Shown piece after piece: positions 8,701 through 15,547 of a DNA stretch of 18,600 nt. Numbering within the stretch: position 1 is the stretch's first letter; each line of letters opens with the position of its first letter. A program made the position numbers and the translations under genes. The notes beneath the pieces were generated by a model, which saw only the letters and a list, made by a program, of their open reading frames with translations, did not search any database and was not told the DNA's origin. This DNA comes from Cylindrotheca closterium (Eukaryota > Bacillariophyta > Bacillariophyceae > Bacillariales > Bacillariaceae). The stretch covers positions 1 through 18,600 of the forward strand of contig CAKOGP040001785.1 in assembly GCA_933822405.4 (NCBI GenBank), given 5' to 3'.

Positions 8701-8883
8701 GTCGTATCCTGCTTCCAGTTCTCCCCTGTCTTTGTCAAAGGTTCTCGTCTGTGGTGTCAAACCTGACAGAGAATACTTTGCGATCCGATGATTGGTTCCG
8801 TTCCACGTGTTCCGTTGGGAGAAGTCTCGGGCATTCCAATGTGAGGTCAAATTCCTGGTTGAAGAAGTTGGAAATGACCGCAT
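5716..8883 (-). CDS. Reverse transcriptase-RNase H part of Pol (Ty3/gypsy type)
   Basis: This protein copies the element's RNA into DNA and removes the RNA. It starts at ATG 8883 or by frameshift, because it overlaps the end of gag by 149 bp in the +1 frame. RT motifs, counted from 8883: KGLIEDDFGPWGAQVV (255-270), MDLDAGYWQI with catalytic D327, MPMGILSAHAFF (about 359-370) and VIVDDIML with D439-D440. The usual Y of YxDD is replaced (IVDD), and the stretch between the last two motifs is about 40 residues longer than normal. RNase H shows D600 (LKADWSSNAMGAVLL), E666, D691 (TDCSGL) and D735 (ECDLLSRY). About 315 further residues precede the UAG and match nothing I recognise. The motifs are otherwise complete, so the enzyme could be functional. 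Confidence 0.87.
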   Translation of the reverse strand: MRSFPTSSTRNLTSHWNARDFSQRNTWNGTNHRIAKYSLSGLTPQTRTFDKDRGELEAGYDKQISRTQGFSPIAHPMITTIKEAAYQTFAATSATEEEEIIARRGQLPDGTKPVQVPKRIWRAQVKNVYEEPEADLDSPATHDWMFKEHGKTVIKQKAPVQRRTDMIEWNADEHLEELESQVQYRDCPSEWQPIFDAILKEYWDVFAKEGMQKHILGYEFNIDTGTIPPVCCKQPRYGPHESRVMTNLVEQLESKGLIEDDFGPWGAQVVLAAKPNQGHVHWSQYIFRLCVSYRKLNAVTRPFHFYILRCDDAVDTVGDAKFFITMDLDAGYWQIKMAASSKEKTAFFVPDGKKHFLVMPMGILSAHAFFVCVTIQFKKEWHELYKRDPKAALQKLLDIINKHRAAITLILGESAVKDIEAKVAIALLETDPNASVIVDDIMLFDTNILSLIAYFVATLEILQRYRVTVNLRKTRFLPARAEFVGRDLLPNGNAPAQSKYSTIEKLCPPASYSDIQMINGLFGWYSQWIPHLEEKIQRWRTMVMDKPKPGECTKEEEAEQVKAHWEPQDDKTLDELKQAIITGPILKRPNPKRRFYLKADWSSNAMGAVLLQADTTEEAEESMRKEIEGGKCEFDKSMSKLRLRPIAFISRICKGKERDYHSFVGEAATGRWAMKKFRQWLIGKEFTWITDCSGLIKFFEGEYDITHTLQRWKLELLAFVFTIVHRPAKMLTECDLLSRYEGILSTWRNTEEAHTDNPIIAAAWKLREDEAPPWPRQHLLPTVKGDRITTRTELAQICDTARATWIIGRSLDTIADSFELLGGTIMLTASTSEEEYWQLQHDIPNIETFAKRLANNTTQPPVEWLIVTNMEKYNSTTAEALRTIIRKATTQGATQCILMWTGKPPSKIIDEWEQYIKRETRDRTDLQTATRTARGSTAQADIDTEHTIILTAGRRVTEAWSRSLVEEDPYAQPGRIENAMDAPNESYTGYFNVARIGQNRVHTVNSQGHTQEHEIYDTTKISPSFHTTPMISAQGAIAITTNDAEVTSPVRTIRP
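8735..8883 (-). promoter_or_regulatory. Gag/Pol overlap, change of frame
   Basis: The last 149 bp of gag overlap the start of the RT frame, which is +1 relative to gag. Pol has its own ATG at 8883, so either a +1 frameshift or reinitiation/leaky scanning could express it. I could not pick out a recognised slippery site. Confidence 0.5.
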
Positions 8884-10999
8884 TCCTGTAGAACTGGGCT
8901 ACCAGCTTGGCTTTGAGGATGAATGGTAATCCATAAAGCGTGTTGATCGGAAGGTCGTCCGTCAGTCCTATCATCAAAGTGTGATTCTCTCCCTGTCCGT
9001 TTTCAAAAGGAATGAAGTACTCGATGATGACGTCAATTTCCACACTGTCTTTGATTCCCCCGATCTTGATTGGAGCGTAGCGGATCTTCTGTAGGTCGAA
9101 GATCTGTTTGACGAGGTGTGGATGTTGTTTTGCGATGGCCAGGTGGTATTCTTTCTTCCCCATGTTGCAGCATCCTCCGGTGTCGTAGAGTCCTTTCAAA
9201 TTGGCTGCGTTGGATTCGTTGAGTCCGATGGGAAAGTTCAAGAATGCCAGCATGTCATTGACCGAGAAGTTCAGCTGGTGGGCTTGTTCCATGGCCGCGA
9301 AGCTTCCAAAGGTGACGAATGATAGTGCCGGCTGGGTTGACTGCCGCTTTGGTCTTTTCCTTGATGCAGCTGTGGAAGTGTGTGCCGTGACCGCTTCGAC
9401 GAGATTCACCAACAGGTTTGTCCTCTCTCCCGATTCTGTCTGTGGATCCTCGATGGCTCGAACTGTATCGCAGATTGCTTGGGTCATATATCCTCCTCGT
9501 CTATAATGGGAATTATTATTTCTATTTCGATTGCGTTCTTCGTTCTTTCGTTGCTTCCACTGGTCCAGTTTTTCATAGAAACGTTTTAGGACTTGGGGGT
9601 CCTCTTTGTGTGGGCAGTCTCGGAAGTTGTGGCCTTCCTCGTTGCATCCCCAACAGTGGATTGGGTATGGCTTGCCGCTTGCCTTTTGTAGTGCTTCTTC
9701 CGCTTGGCTGAGCATCGTCCACCCATTTTCTTCTTCTTGCTGTTGTTGGAGTTCCTCAATCATACTCATGCACGACAGCATGTTGACAACCGCTTCCGGG
9801 CAGTATAGTTTGCTGTCGGATGTCGGGACCACTAATTGTCTTCCTTGGCCGTCGGTGACCCGAACGTTTTGTTTTGCCGCCATAGTTGTAGGGGTCGTCA
9901 TTGTGGTGAGGAAGGTTCCCGCAGTCTCTATCTCTGGAGCTTGGAAGGAGCGATCATCTTGGAATCCTTGGTATCCTTGGAATCCCTTAGATCCTTGGAA
10001 TTCCGGTTGGTGGAATCCTGCAAAGGCTCTTCCGCCTGGTCTTGGTGGTGCAGATCGTCCTGGAACGTAGCTTCTGTTCGGTCTGATTCGTCCCGCGCTG
10101 TTTGCAATTCCCACAATTTGCTTGATGCGCTTCTCCTCCTTCTCAGCTCGTTCGCGTAGGCGGTGCATTCGAGACAGGTTGCTGGGGTAGTCCATAAGTA
10201 GTGGTCCTGCCGCTCCCGTTTCTAGGTGTTCAGCCACAACGTCCTTGATTTCTTGCGTGAAGGCTTGGAACGCGACTCCTGCCAAGTCTGATAGGTTGGT
10301 TGGCGGGGGATTCTCGTGGTTGAACCCGTTTAGAATCGTGGCAATTCTGCCAAATAAAGTAGCCACGCTGTCGTACATCATCGTGCCTCCTTCGTATCGG
10401 ATCATGTTGAGCTTTGCCAGTTGTTGGTTTGGCGTCTCCATTCCTTGTTGTAGTCCGACGTAGGTGGCCGTGAGTGCTTGTTCTAGTGCTTGGAATTGGG
10501 TCTTTGCAATCTGTTGCTTGGACCACTTTTCGTAGGCCTCGTTATCCGGTTCTCCGTCTCTGGTTGCGGCCCTCATCGAGAACTCTTCTCCCAATGCTGC
10601 CATTGCTGCGATGATTTCCTTGTGATGTGCTTGGTCCATTATCATTTGGCGAGTGATGGAAACGTCCATCTGATTCTGGACTCTTGGCACTGGAACGTAG
10701 ACAGCTCTATTGGACGACGGCGGGAACTTTGTTGGGTTGATTCCGATATCCGTTCGTAGGGAACAGAGCCGTGGGACCAATCGGAGCTCGATTCTGAAGT
10801 ATGTGGCGGCAGCTCTAAATGGGGCTGGAAGTCCTGGTCCCGGTCCTGTAGCGATCGCTTGTCCAGTGTTGTCGATGACGTGTAGGCTTGTAAACTCGTA
10901 CACGTCACTATTCACGTCAAACAATTCGCTGGTGGCGGCGTTGACGAGCGAGCAAGACGCCGAAAGGCGTCTATGCTTTACTGGTGACAGTCGTCTATA
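8735..10999 (-). CDS. Gag-protease, main exon
   Basis: This structural protein packages the RNA, with a protease at its C-terminus. The frame is open from a TAG at 11002-11000 and has no early ATG (the track start at 10924 is TTG), so its start probably comes by splicing from the leader exon 15547-15053. A TAG|TAT junction at 11000/10999 restores frame in phase 0. Counted from 10924: a helical capsid-like region (about 90-260), a Gly/Phe/Gln-rich repeat (GFQGYQGFQ, about 300-325), a Gln/Glu coiled coil (about 388-400), a canonical CCHC zinc knuckle CWGCNEEGHNFRDC (424-437), and a retropepsin-like protease with DTGG (D581). INTLYGLPFIL stands where the second protease motif is expected. Pol overlaps the last 149 bp. 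Carrying protease in Gag and not in Pol is unusual for Ty3/gypsy but known in some lineages. Confidence 0.8.
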   Translation of the reverse strand, partial: YRRLSPVKHRRLSASCSLVNAATSELFDVNSDVYEFTSLHVIDNTGQAIATGPGPGLPAPFRAAATYFRIELRLVPRLCSLRTDIGINPTKFPPSSNRAVYVPVPRVQNQMDVSITRQMIMDQAHHKEIIAAMAALGEEFSMRAATRDGEPDNEAYEKWSKQQIAKTQFQALEQALTATYVGLQQGMETPNQQLAKLNMIRYEGGTMMYDSVATLFGRIATILNGFNHENPPPTNLSDLAGVAFQAFTQEIKDVVAEHLETGAAGPLLMDYPSNLSRMHRLRERAEKEEKRIKQIVGIANSAGRIRPNRSYVPGRSAPPRPGGRAFAGFHQPEFQGSKGFQGYQGFQDDRSFQAPEIETAGTFLTTMTTPTTMAAKQNVRVTDGQGRQLVVPTSDSKLYCPEAVVNMLSCMSMIEELQQQQEEENGWTMLSQAEEALQKASGKPYPIHCWGCNEEGHNFRDCPHKEDPQVLKRFYEKLDQWKQRKNEERNRNRNNNSHYRRGGYMTQAICDTVRAIEDPQTESGERTNLLVNLVEAVTAHTSTAASRKRPKRQSTQPALSFVTFGSFAAMEQAHQLNFSVNDMLAFLNFPIGLNESNAANLKGLYDTGGCCNMGKKEYHLAIAKQHPHLVKQIFDLQKIRYAPIKIGGIKDSVEIDVIIEYFIPFENGQGENHTLMIGLTDDLPINTLYGLPFILKAKLVAQFYRNAVISNFFNQEFDLTLECPRLLPTEHVERNQSSDRKVFSVRFDTTDENL

Positions 11000-11288
11000 C
11001 TACTAGAAGAGAGCTAGAAGTAAGGAAGGCGTATCCAACTAGTAACTTTACGAGGTAACTAGTTTCACCAAACCAGGAGTATGTGGTTTCGATGAAAATC
11101 TTCTTCAGTGGCGTGTTTTAAGAAAACTAGTGGGTGTGGTGAGGATAACGTAGACAAGTACCATTGGGCTAATTGCCACGTGCCGCAGCAGTCATTTGGG
11201 GCGGCCGCGATCATATAGAACAAGAGAGGAAAACTCTCCCAATTGTGGAAGAGAAATGTAGGAAAACGAACAGAGAGTGGAAAAAAAA
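10942..11288. repeat. Direct repeat A, left copy (LTR-like, contains gag splice acceptor)
   Basis: This 347-bp repeat is identical, by eye, to 14700-15047 except for one G in a G/A run. On the minus strand it starts with T8, ends GCTCGTCA, and carries a pyrimidine-rich tract with CTCTCTTCTAGTAG as a likely 3' splice site just before gag. It separates the Penelope-like RT from gag. It may be a long target duplication or a Penelope pseudo-LTR. Confidence 0.85.
10943..10995 (+). ncRNA. Candidate structured RNA, three-way junction with GNRA-type loops (copy 1)
   Basis: On the plus strand the end of repeat A folds compactly. The outer helix pairs GACGA with TCGTC (10943-10947 with 10991-10995). 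Helix 2 is GACGCC-GAAA-GGCGTC (10956-10971), extended below by GAGCA/TGCTT. Helix 3 is ACTG-GTGA-CAGT, ending just before the closing strand and sharing one T with it. Both loops (GAAA, GTGA) fit GNRA. On the minus strand the loops are TTTC and TCAC, which are not special. The outer helix closes at the repeat boundary. Function unknown; it does not match the hammerhead core. Confidence 0.4.
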
Positions 11289-11303
11289 CGGCCCTCAGGT
11301 GAT

Positions 11304-13226
11304 CTAATCATCAAAGAATGATGACACCGTTGGGCCGTCTACGAATTCCAGGTTTCGTTTGCTCGAGACAAGATTCTCGAGATTAGGGGCACGACTGTAG
11401 CATACGATCATACGGTCAATGCCAATCTTGCCTCTCCTGTGTGAGGAGTCAAGATCCGAGAGTGGTCGGGATCCGGCGGGGCGGAAAAGAGTACGTCGCC
11501 ATATACGTTGGATGTCGTGAGATGGCGGGTCGCTCGGATGGTATTGAAGGTGGAAGAAAAGTGGGTGTAGAGAGGGAGCAGGTGGTTGTAGAGCTCCGGG
11601 CGGAGGAGGTGTAATTGAGGAGCCATAGACTTGAGCTACAGCCTCATTGAAGATGGTTGTTAGTCCATCAGGTTTGTAGCCACGTTGAACCAAATGACGA
11701 TAAAACTGGAGAATGTGTTTCTTTTGGTCGGACTCAAGGGTGCAGAGAGTTTTAAATCGGTAGATCATGCCTTTGATCATACCTCGAAGGACTCCAGGGG
11801 GATGTGCAGAATGAGGAGGGATGTAGGCATGAAGGTTCAGTGGCTTCTCATAGAGATCGGTGTGTATCTCATTGGTGTTTGTGATGGAAATATGAAGATC
11901 CAAAAATATAGCTGAACGGGAGCGTTCAGTAAAGTCCCACACAAGGGCGGAAGTGTTCATGTGTGCTTTGAAGAGGTTCCAGGCCTGGTCATCGCCAGGT
12001 TGTTGGAGCCAAATTCCAAAGACATCATCGATGTAGCGTTTATAGTAGACAATGTGGTCAGAAAAGATGTCACAACTGTCATCTTCAAACGGAGCAAAGT
12101 ACATCATAGCCCAAGATGGGCAAGGTGGAGCACCCATAGCGGCTCCGTTATTTTGGAGCCAGTACGTGTCGCCAAATCGAAAGAGATTGTTATTCATAAC
12201 AATGGATAGAGCAGAGAGCAGAGTTTCATGATCAACGTGTGTGAAGTTGTCGTAGTGTTCTTGTAGGTATTCGCGGATACTGTCTAGACACTCTCTAGTG
12301 GGGATGTTGGTGTACATCGCACGTGCGTCTGCAGTGAACAGTTTAGCATTAGGTGGTAACTGAAGCGAGGACAGTTGTGCTTGAAGTTCAAAGGAACTGG
12401 AGAGGTATGCATTTTGGGCTTTAGCCATAGGGAGTAATTTGTCATCACACCAAACGGCAAGTGCATAGAGAAGACTGCCGGAATAGGAGACAACAGGGCG
12501 TGTGGCGACTGGCGTTTTGTGGATTTTAAATAGAGGGTAAAAGACTGCAAAGGGGTCTTTGACTCGATTGATGTGCCGTTTGATGAACTTAATCTCGTCC
12601 GAGGCAAGATAAACTCGATTATCGGCAATCCATTCTAAAATTTCAACTTGAACTGCAGCGGCAGTAAGTATGGCGTCTTCATGAGAGAGGCGAGTGTAGG
12701 AGTTGACATCTGAGAGCAGAGTACGAACTCGCTGGATATATTCACGTTTTTCAATGATGCAAAAGCCCAGATTTTTGTCAGTGAGAGCAATGACAAAATT
12801 GTCTTGGGTTTGGGCCCATTGGAGAGCGCGGCGTTGGTGGGGGAGAAGGTTTGAGCGGCCTTGTCGGCGGACAAATTTCTCTAGAATTGCATTACAGAAA
12901 TTGTTGAGACGACGTTGAACAATTGCAGGATATGTGAATCTCGGCGGCTCCCAATCCGATGGGACATACATTCGAGGGTTGTATTGACGATCAGTATTGT
13001 TGTCAGTCTCGGGGTTTGCATTAGTGGGATGTTGATCTGCAAAGAAGCAACGAATGCGGATTGCTCGGTCAAGGCGGACAAGTGTTGTAGTACGGTCAAA
13101 TTGGCGAAGGAGCTCGCGAGGACCATTAGAATATCGAGGTATTGGAATGAACTTATGGCCCAAGCCCAAGAGTGGGTGAAGATCATAAGACGGTGTAAGT
13201 GTTGTTGTAAGGTCATGAAAAGTCAT
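11304..13226 (-). CDS. Penelope-like reverse transcriptase, no visible GIY-YIG endonuclease
   Basis: 640 residues from ATG 13226. RT blocks in order: DKNLGFCIIEKREY (150-163), FKIHKTPVATRPVVS (233-247, the PKIHK-type block typical of Penelope-like RTs), FTADARAMYTNIPT with catalytic D300, NNGAAMGAP (359-367), KRYIDDVFGIW with D400-D401, and FLDLHISI...LYEKPLNLHAYIPPHSAHP (441-476). The C-terminus has the family's CYSRAPNLENL (about 609-619) but stops soon after, with no GIY-YIG nuclease. That fits endonuclease-less groups (Athena/Coprina type), which are often telomeric. The frame is open well upstream of the ATG, overlapping the end of ORF1 in the -1 frame, so a longer ORF1-RT fusion by frameshifting is possible. 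All catalytic residues are present. Confidence 0.85.
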   Translation of the reverse strand: MTFHDLTTTLTPSYDLHPLLGLGHKFIPIPRYSNGPRELLRQFDRTTTLVRLDRAIRIRCFFADQHPTNANPETDNNTDRQYNPRMYVPSDWEPPRFTYPAIVQRRLNNFCNAILEKFVRRQGRSNLLPHQRRALQWAQTQDNFVIALTDKNLGFCIIEKREYIQRVRTLLSDVNSYTRLSHEDAILTAAAVQVEILEWIADNRVYLASDEIKFIKRHINRVKDPFAVFYPLFKIHKTPVATRPVVSYSGSLLYALAVWCDDKLLPMAKAQNAYLSSSFELQAQLSSLQLPPNAKLFTADARAMYTNIPTRECLDSIREYLQEHYDNFTHVDHETLLSALSIVMNNNLFRFGDTYWLQNNGAAMGAPPCPSWAMMYFAPFEDDSCDIFSDHIVYYKRYIDDVFGIWLQQPGDDQAWNLFKAHMNTSALVWDFTERSRSAIFLDLHISITNTNEIHTDLYEKPLNLHAYIPPHSAHPPGVLRGMIKGMIYRFKTLCTLESDQKKHILQFYRHLVQRGYKPDGLTTIFNEAVAQVYGSSITPPPPGALQPPAPSLHPLFFHLQYHPSDPPSHDIQRIWRRTLFRPAGSRPLSDLDSSHRRGKIGIDRMIVCYSRAPNLENLVSSKRNLEFVDGPTVSSFFDD

Positions 13227-13327
13227 GGACTGTGGGCGGCAGAAGTAATACCAGGATGGTATGTTGCCTAAGTGATAGAGGGCGTTGGCAGAAACAGAAA
13301 GTGCAGGGTTGGCAGCAAAGCCAAAGG

Positions 13328-14674
13328 CTAGTTGCGTTTTCTTCCGGACCTGTGCTTGCGTTTGTTGCCAGCGTTGGACGAGTTCGAACGCTTGTTGTTC
13401 GATCTGTCTCTCGAGGCATTGGTGTTGGTGCCTTGAGAATCTCTGTTGGAAGCGTTGGCGGATTCTGCGGCTTGTGGGCCGTCCTGTCGAGGTGCGCGAC
13501 CTGCGTTTGGATTTCCGCGTCCTCTTCCTCTTCCTCCTCCTCCGCGTCCTCGTCCTCCTTTGCCGGGGCGTTGTGGTTTGAGAGAGGCTCCCGGTAAACC
13601 TCTCTGGGAGTTTTTTAGCTGCGTTTCAAGGCCACGAATAGTACCTTTAAGGGGAGCAGTGGCTTTAAGCACCTCTCTCTGGATGAGAGTGGCAAGAGTT
13701 GCAGGAGGAAGAGCCGCTTCTTGGTCGATTTGCATTGCAGTGGCAGCAGTAGCTTCATTAGTTAGAAGTTCAGTCGACATTTTCTTCATACGGAGGGCGT
13801 TATCATTGTCTTTTTGTTGACGAAGATAGGCTGTCCAAGCATCAAGAAAACAGGTGCGGATGGATCGCCAAATGTGGGCAAGAGTGTCCTCAATGTGGCG
13901 ATTGACGTTTTGGTTTTGAGCTGCGGCGGCAGCATTGTGGTATGGATTCAAGTTGGCCGCAGGTGCAACTACAGCTTGGTTTCCAAGTGGTAGGTTATTA
14001 TTGTTAGCGCGGGGGAGGATATCCGGCGGAAGGAAAGGATTTGGTAGAGGCTCTGTGGCTGAAGTAAATTGAGTATAGTTCGCCTTCAGATGTTCCTTAG
14101 TAATGAAGTCAGGAAGCTCGAAAATAGGAGTAATCTCCTCGTGGTGACGGTCCATGATGGTGTTTGCATATTTATGAATTTGTTGTAGGTCAAGATCATT
14201 AAGAGTGATGTAGGCTTTGGAAGCTTTGTAGAGTGCCTCACAAAAAACTCGTTTTGCGGCTGTTCGGTGGACTTTTACGTCAAGTTTCGTAGCTTGGACA
14301 ATGGTGGCTTTCGCTGCTTGTTCAAAAGTGCGGGCTGAATTGGACAATGTCGCCTCAAGATTTGCATACTCCGCATCTTGAGTTGTCAGCTTTGTGCAAT
14401 GGAGTTTGCAATGGAGCTTGACCGACCGTGGGACATAGGCCGCTTCAGATTCCATTCTGGTAACAGCACGTTCTTTTTTGTTAGCAGTATCCATATGTGG
14501 CAGAAACTGTATGGTGGCACTGTTAATCAGAATGTCTCGTAGAGCTGGTTGGAGCGACGCACAATGGTTTTGGACAACGTCCTTGAAAGAGGCAAGGGGT
14601 GGTGCACTTGACTGGTCGCTAGCTGAGTTGTCGAAGCGAGTGCGTTTGTTGTCGCGTTGAGGTGTGGTCGCCAT
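13328..14674 (-). CDS. ORF1 of the Penelope-like element, RGG-rich nucleic-acid-binding protein
   Basis: 448 residues from the first true ATG (14674); the open frame extends to a TTG at 14713 inside repeat A. The first two thirds are mainly helical without a known domain. A proline/asparagine/alanine-rich linker follows, then a probable coiled coil (REVLKATAPLKGTIRGLETQ), then an arginine-glycine box (GRGRGGGGRGRGRG), an asparagine/serine-rich tail and a basic C-terminus (KRKHRSGRKRN) that resembles a nuclear localisation signal. By analogy with ORF1 proteins of other non-LTR elements it probably binds the element RNA and helps form the RNP; this is inference. It precedes the RT by about 100 bp and is out of frame with it. 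Confidence 0.7.
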   Translation of the reverse strand: MATTPQRDNKRTRFDNSASDQSSAPPLASFKDVVQNHCASLQPALRDILINSATIQFLPHMDTANKKERAVTRMESEAAYVPRSVKLHCKLHCTKLTTQDAEYANLEATLSNSARTFEQAAKATIVQATKLDVKVHRTAAKRVFCEALYKASKAYITLNDLDLQQIHKYANTIMDRHHEEITPIFELPDFITKEHLKANYTQFTSATEPLPNPFLPPDILPRANNNNLPLGNQAVVAPAANLNPYHNAAAAAQNQNVNRHIEDTLAHIWRSIRTCFLDAWTAYLRQQKDNDNALRMKKMSTELLTNEATAATAMQIDQEAALPPATLATLIQREVLKATAPLKGTIRGLETQLKNSQRGLPGASLKPQRPGKGGRGRGGGGRGRGRGNPNAGRAPRQDGPQAAESANASNRDSQGTNTNASRDRSNNKRSNSSNAGNKRKHRSGRKRN

Positions 14675-14699
14675 CTTCAAAGACTGTAGATGGCTTAAC

Positions 14700-15047
14700 T
14701 GACGAGCGAGCAAGACGCCGAAAGGCGTCTATGCTTTACTGGTGACAGTCGTCTATACTACTAGAAGAGAGCTAGAAGTAAGGAAGGCGTATCCAACTAG
14801 TAACTTTACGAGGTAACTAGTTTCACCAAACCAGGAGTATGTGGTTTCGATGAAAATCTTCTTCAGTGGCGTGTTTTAAGAAAACTAGTGGGTGTGGTGA
14901 GGATAACGTAGACAAGTACCATTGGGCTAATTGCCACGTGCCGCAGCAGTCATTTGGGGCGGCCGCGATCATATAGAACAAGAGAGGAAAACTCTCCCAA
15001 TTGTGGAAGAGAAATGTAGGAAAACGAACAGAGAGTGGGAAAAAAAA
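14700..15047. repeat. Direct repeat A, right copy
   Basis: 348 bp, identical to 10942-11288 apart from one extra G. It lies directly downstream (minus sense) of the leader exon's splice donor and directly upstream of ORF1. On the minus strand it carries the same acceptor-like tract, with exon sequence expected to begin at 14757. Confidence 0.85.
14701..14753 (+). ncRNA. Candidate structured RNA, three-way junction with GNRA-type loops (copy 2)
   Basis: This is an exact second copy of the fold at 10943-10995, at the same end of repeat A. The GAAA-capped hairpin is at 14714-14729. Confidence 0.4.
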
Positions 15048-15052
15048 TCTAC

Positions 15053-15547
15053 CTTGTGTTCCATTGTTGTTTTTGTCTGCTTGATGGAGTTCACAGACTG
15101 TTGTAGGATCGCTTGCTTGATTTCCGGAGACTCTGTAGTTGGAGCCAGAACGGCAGTATCGATGGTATACTGGTTGTAGGTGATGGTTTCGTCAACGTGG
15201 CTTCCGTTGACCCAATACAATTTCTCGTTGACACGATCGCTTCGTTTTTTGTTTTTTTCATATTTGTGATGCGACGCGGCAGTCATCGCGGCGAATGCTC
15301 CGTTCTCCATATTGACAGGACTTGCTGACATCATCGCGAACGCGTTGCGCTGGAAATGATCAGGGTTGAACTGTCCTCCCCATGTGTTAGCTGATCGTGT
15401 GAACAAACTTGGTGGCTCTGACTGCGAATCGAATGCGTTTGGGCTTCGAATCTTGGGCTGGCTTCCACTTAACGTGCTATCGTTGTGCTCCTGGCTCTCA
15501 TCGTAGAGAGAGCGTACTAGTGCGTTGATGTAGCTACTGTTGGACAT
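15053..15547 (-). CDS. Leader exon encoding the Gag N-terminus, starts inside the 5' LTR
   Basis: The ATG at 15547 lies within the 5' LTR, and the frame runs through the primer-binding site into the internal region. It stays protein-like to position 15053, where AAG|GTAGAT gives a phase-0 splice donor. Beyond that the frame reads low-value codons of repeat A and stops at 14969. The 165 codons have no domain I recognise; they include an FAMMSASP/AFAAMTAAS stretch and a KYEKNKKRSDR basic patch. Joining to the acceptor at 10999 (TAG|TAT) would enter the gag frame. The nearer acceptor in the right repeat A (14757) gives a short frame that stops before ORF1's ATG. The alternative is an independent short ORF ending at 14969. 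Confidence 0.6.
15445..15467 (-). other. Primer-binding site (tRNA 3' end complement)
   Basis: On the plus strand this stretch reads like the last 23 nt of a tRNA: T-loop TTCGAAT (15445-15451), then exactly 16 nt ending in discriminator T and CCA at 15465-15467. On the minus strand it starts TGG immediately after the 5' LTR, as a PBS should. The T discriminator fits few tRNA species; the isoacceptor cannot be named from the window. Confidence 0.85.

Larger units (their letters stand above)
11289..15047 (-). mobile_element. Penelope-like retroelement nested in the leader intron of the LTR element
   Basis: Two minus-strand ORFs (ORF1 14674-13328, RT 13226-11304) are bounded by nearly identical direct repeats A. 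The unit listed is the unique part plus one repeat. The RT has the sequence signature of Penelope-like elements. Repeats of the pLTR kind, retention of introns and an upstream nucleic-acid-binding ORF are all known for that group. The near-identity of the repeats (one indel) compared with three differences between the outer LTRs suggests the insertion is at least as young as the LTR element, though such small counts are weak evidence. Confidence 0.65.
11000..15052 (-). other. Predicted intron between Gag leader and gag, containing the Penelope-like insert
   Basis: The donor is AAG|GTAGAT at 15053/15052. The acceptor lies in a pyrimidine-rich run ending CTTCTAGTAG at 11000. Both are phase 0 and in frame with gag. 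Before the insertion the intron would have been about 0.3 kb (15052 to 14758 in the right repeat). This is a prediction from signals only. Confidence 0.45.

Noticed and set aside
10943..11288. Hammerhead ribozyme in repeat A
   Set aside because: A GAAA is present but as a hairpin loop, and no CUGANGA element stands in the right order on either strand (the nearest is CTGGTGA).
11685..13271. Plus-strand open frames antisense to the Penelope-like RT
   Set aside because: They are shadows of the strong minus-strand RT frame and show no domains.
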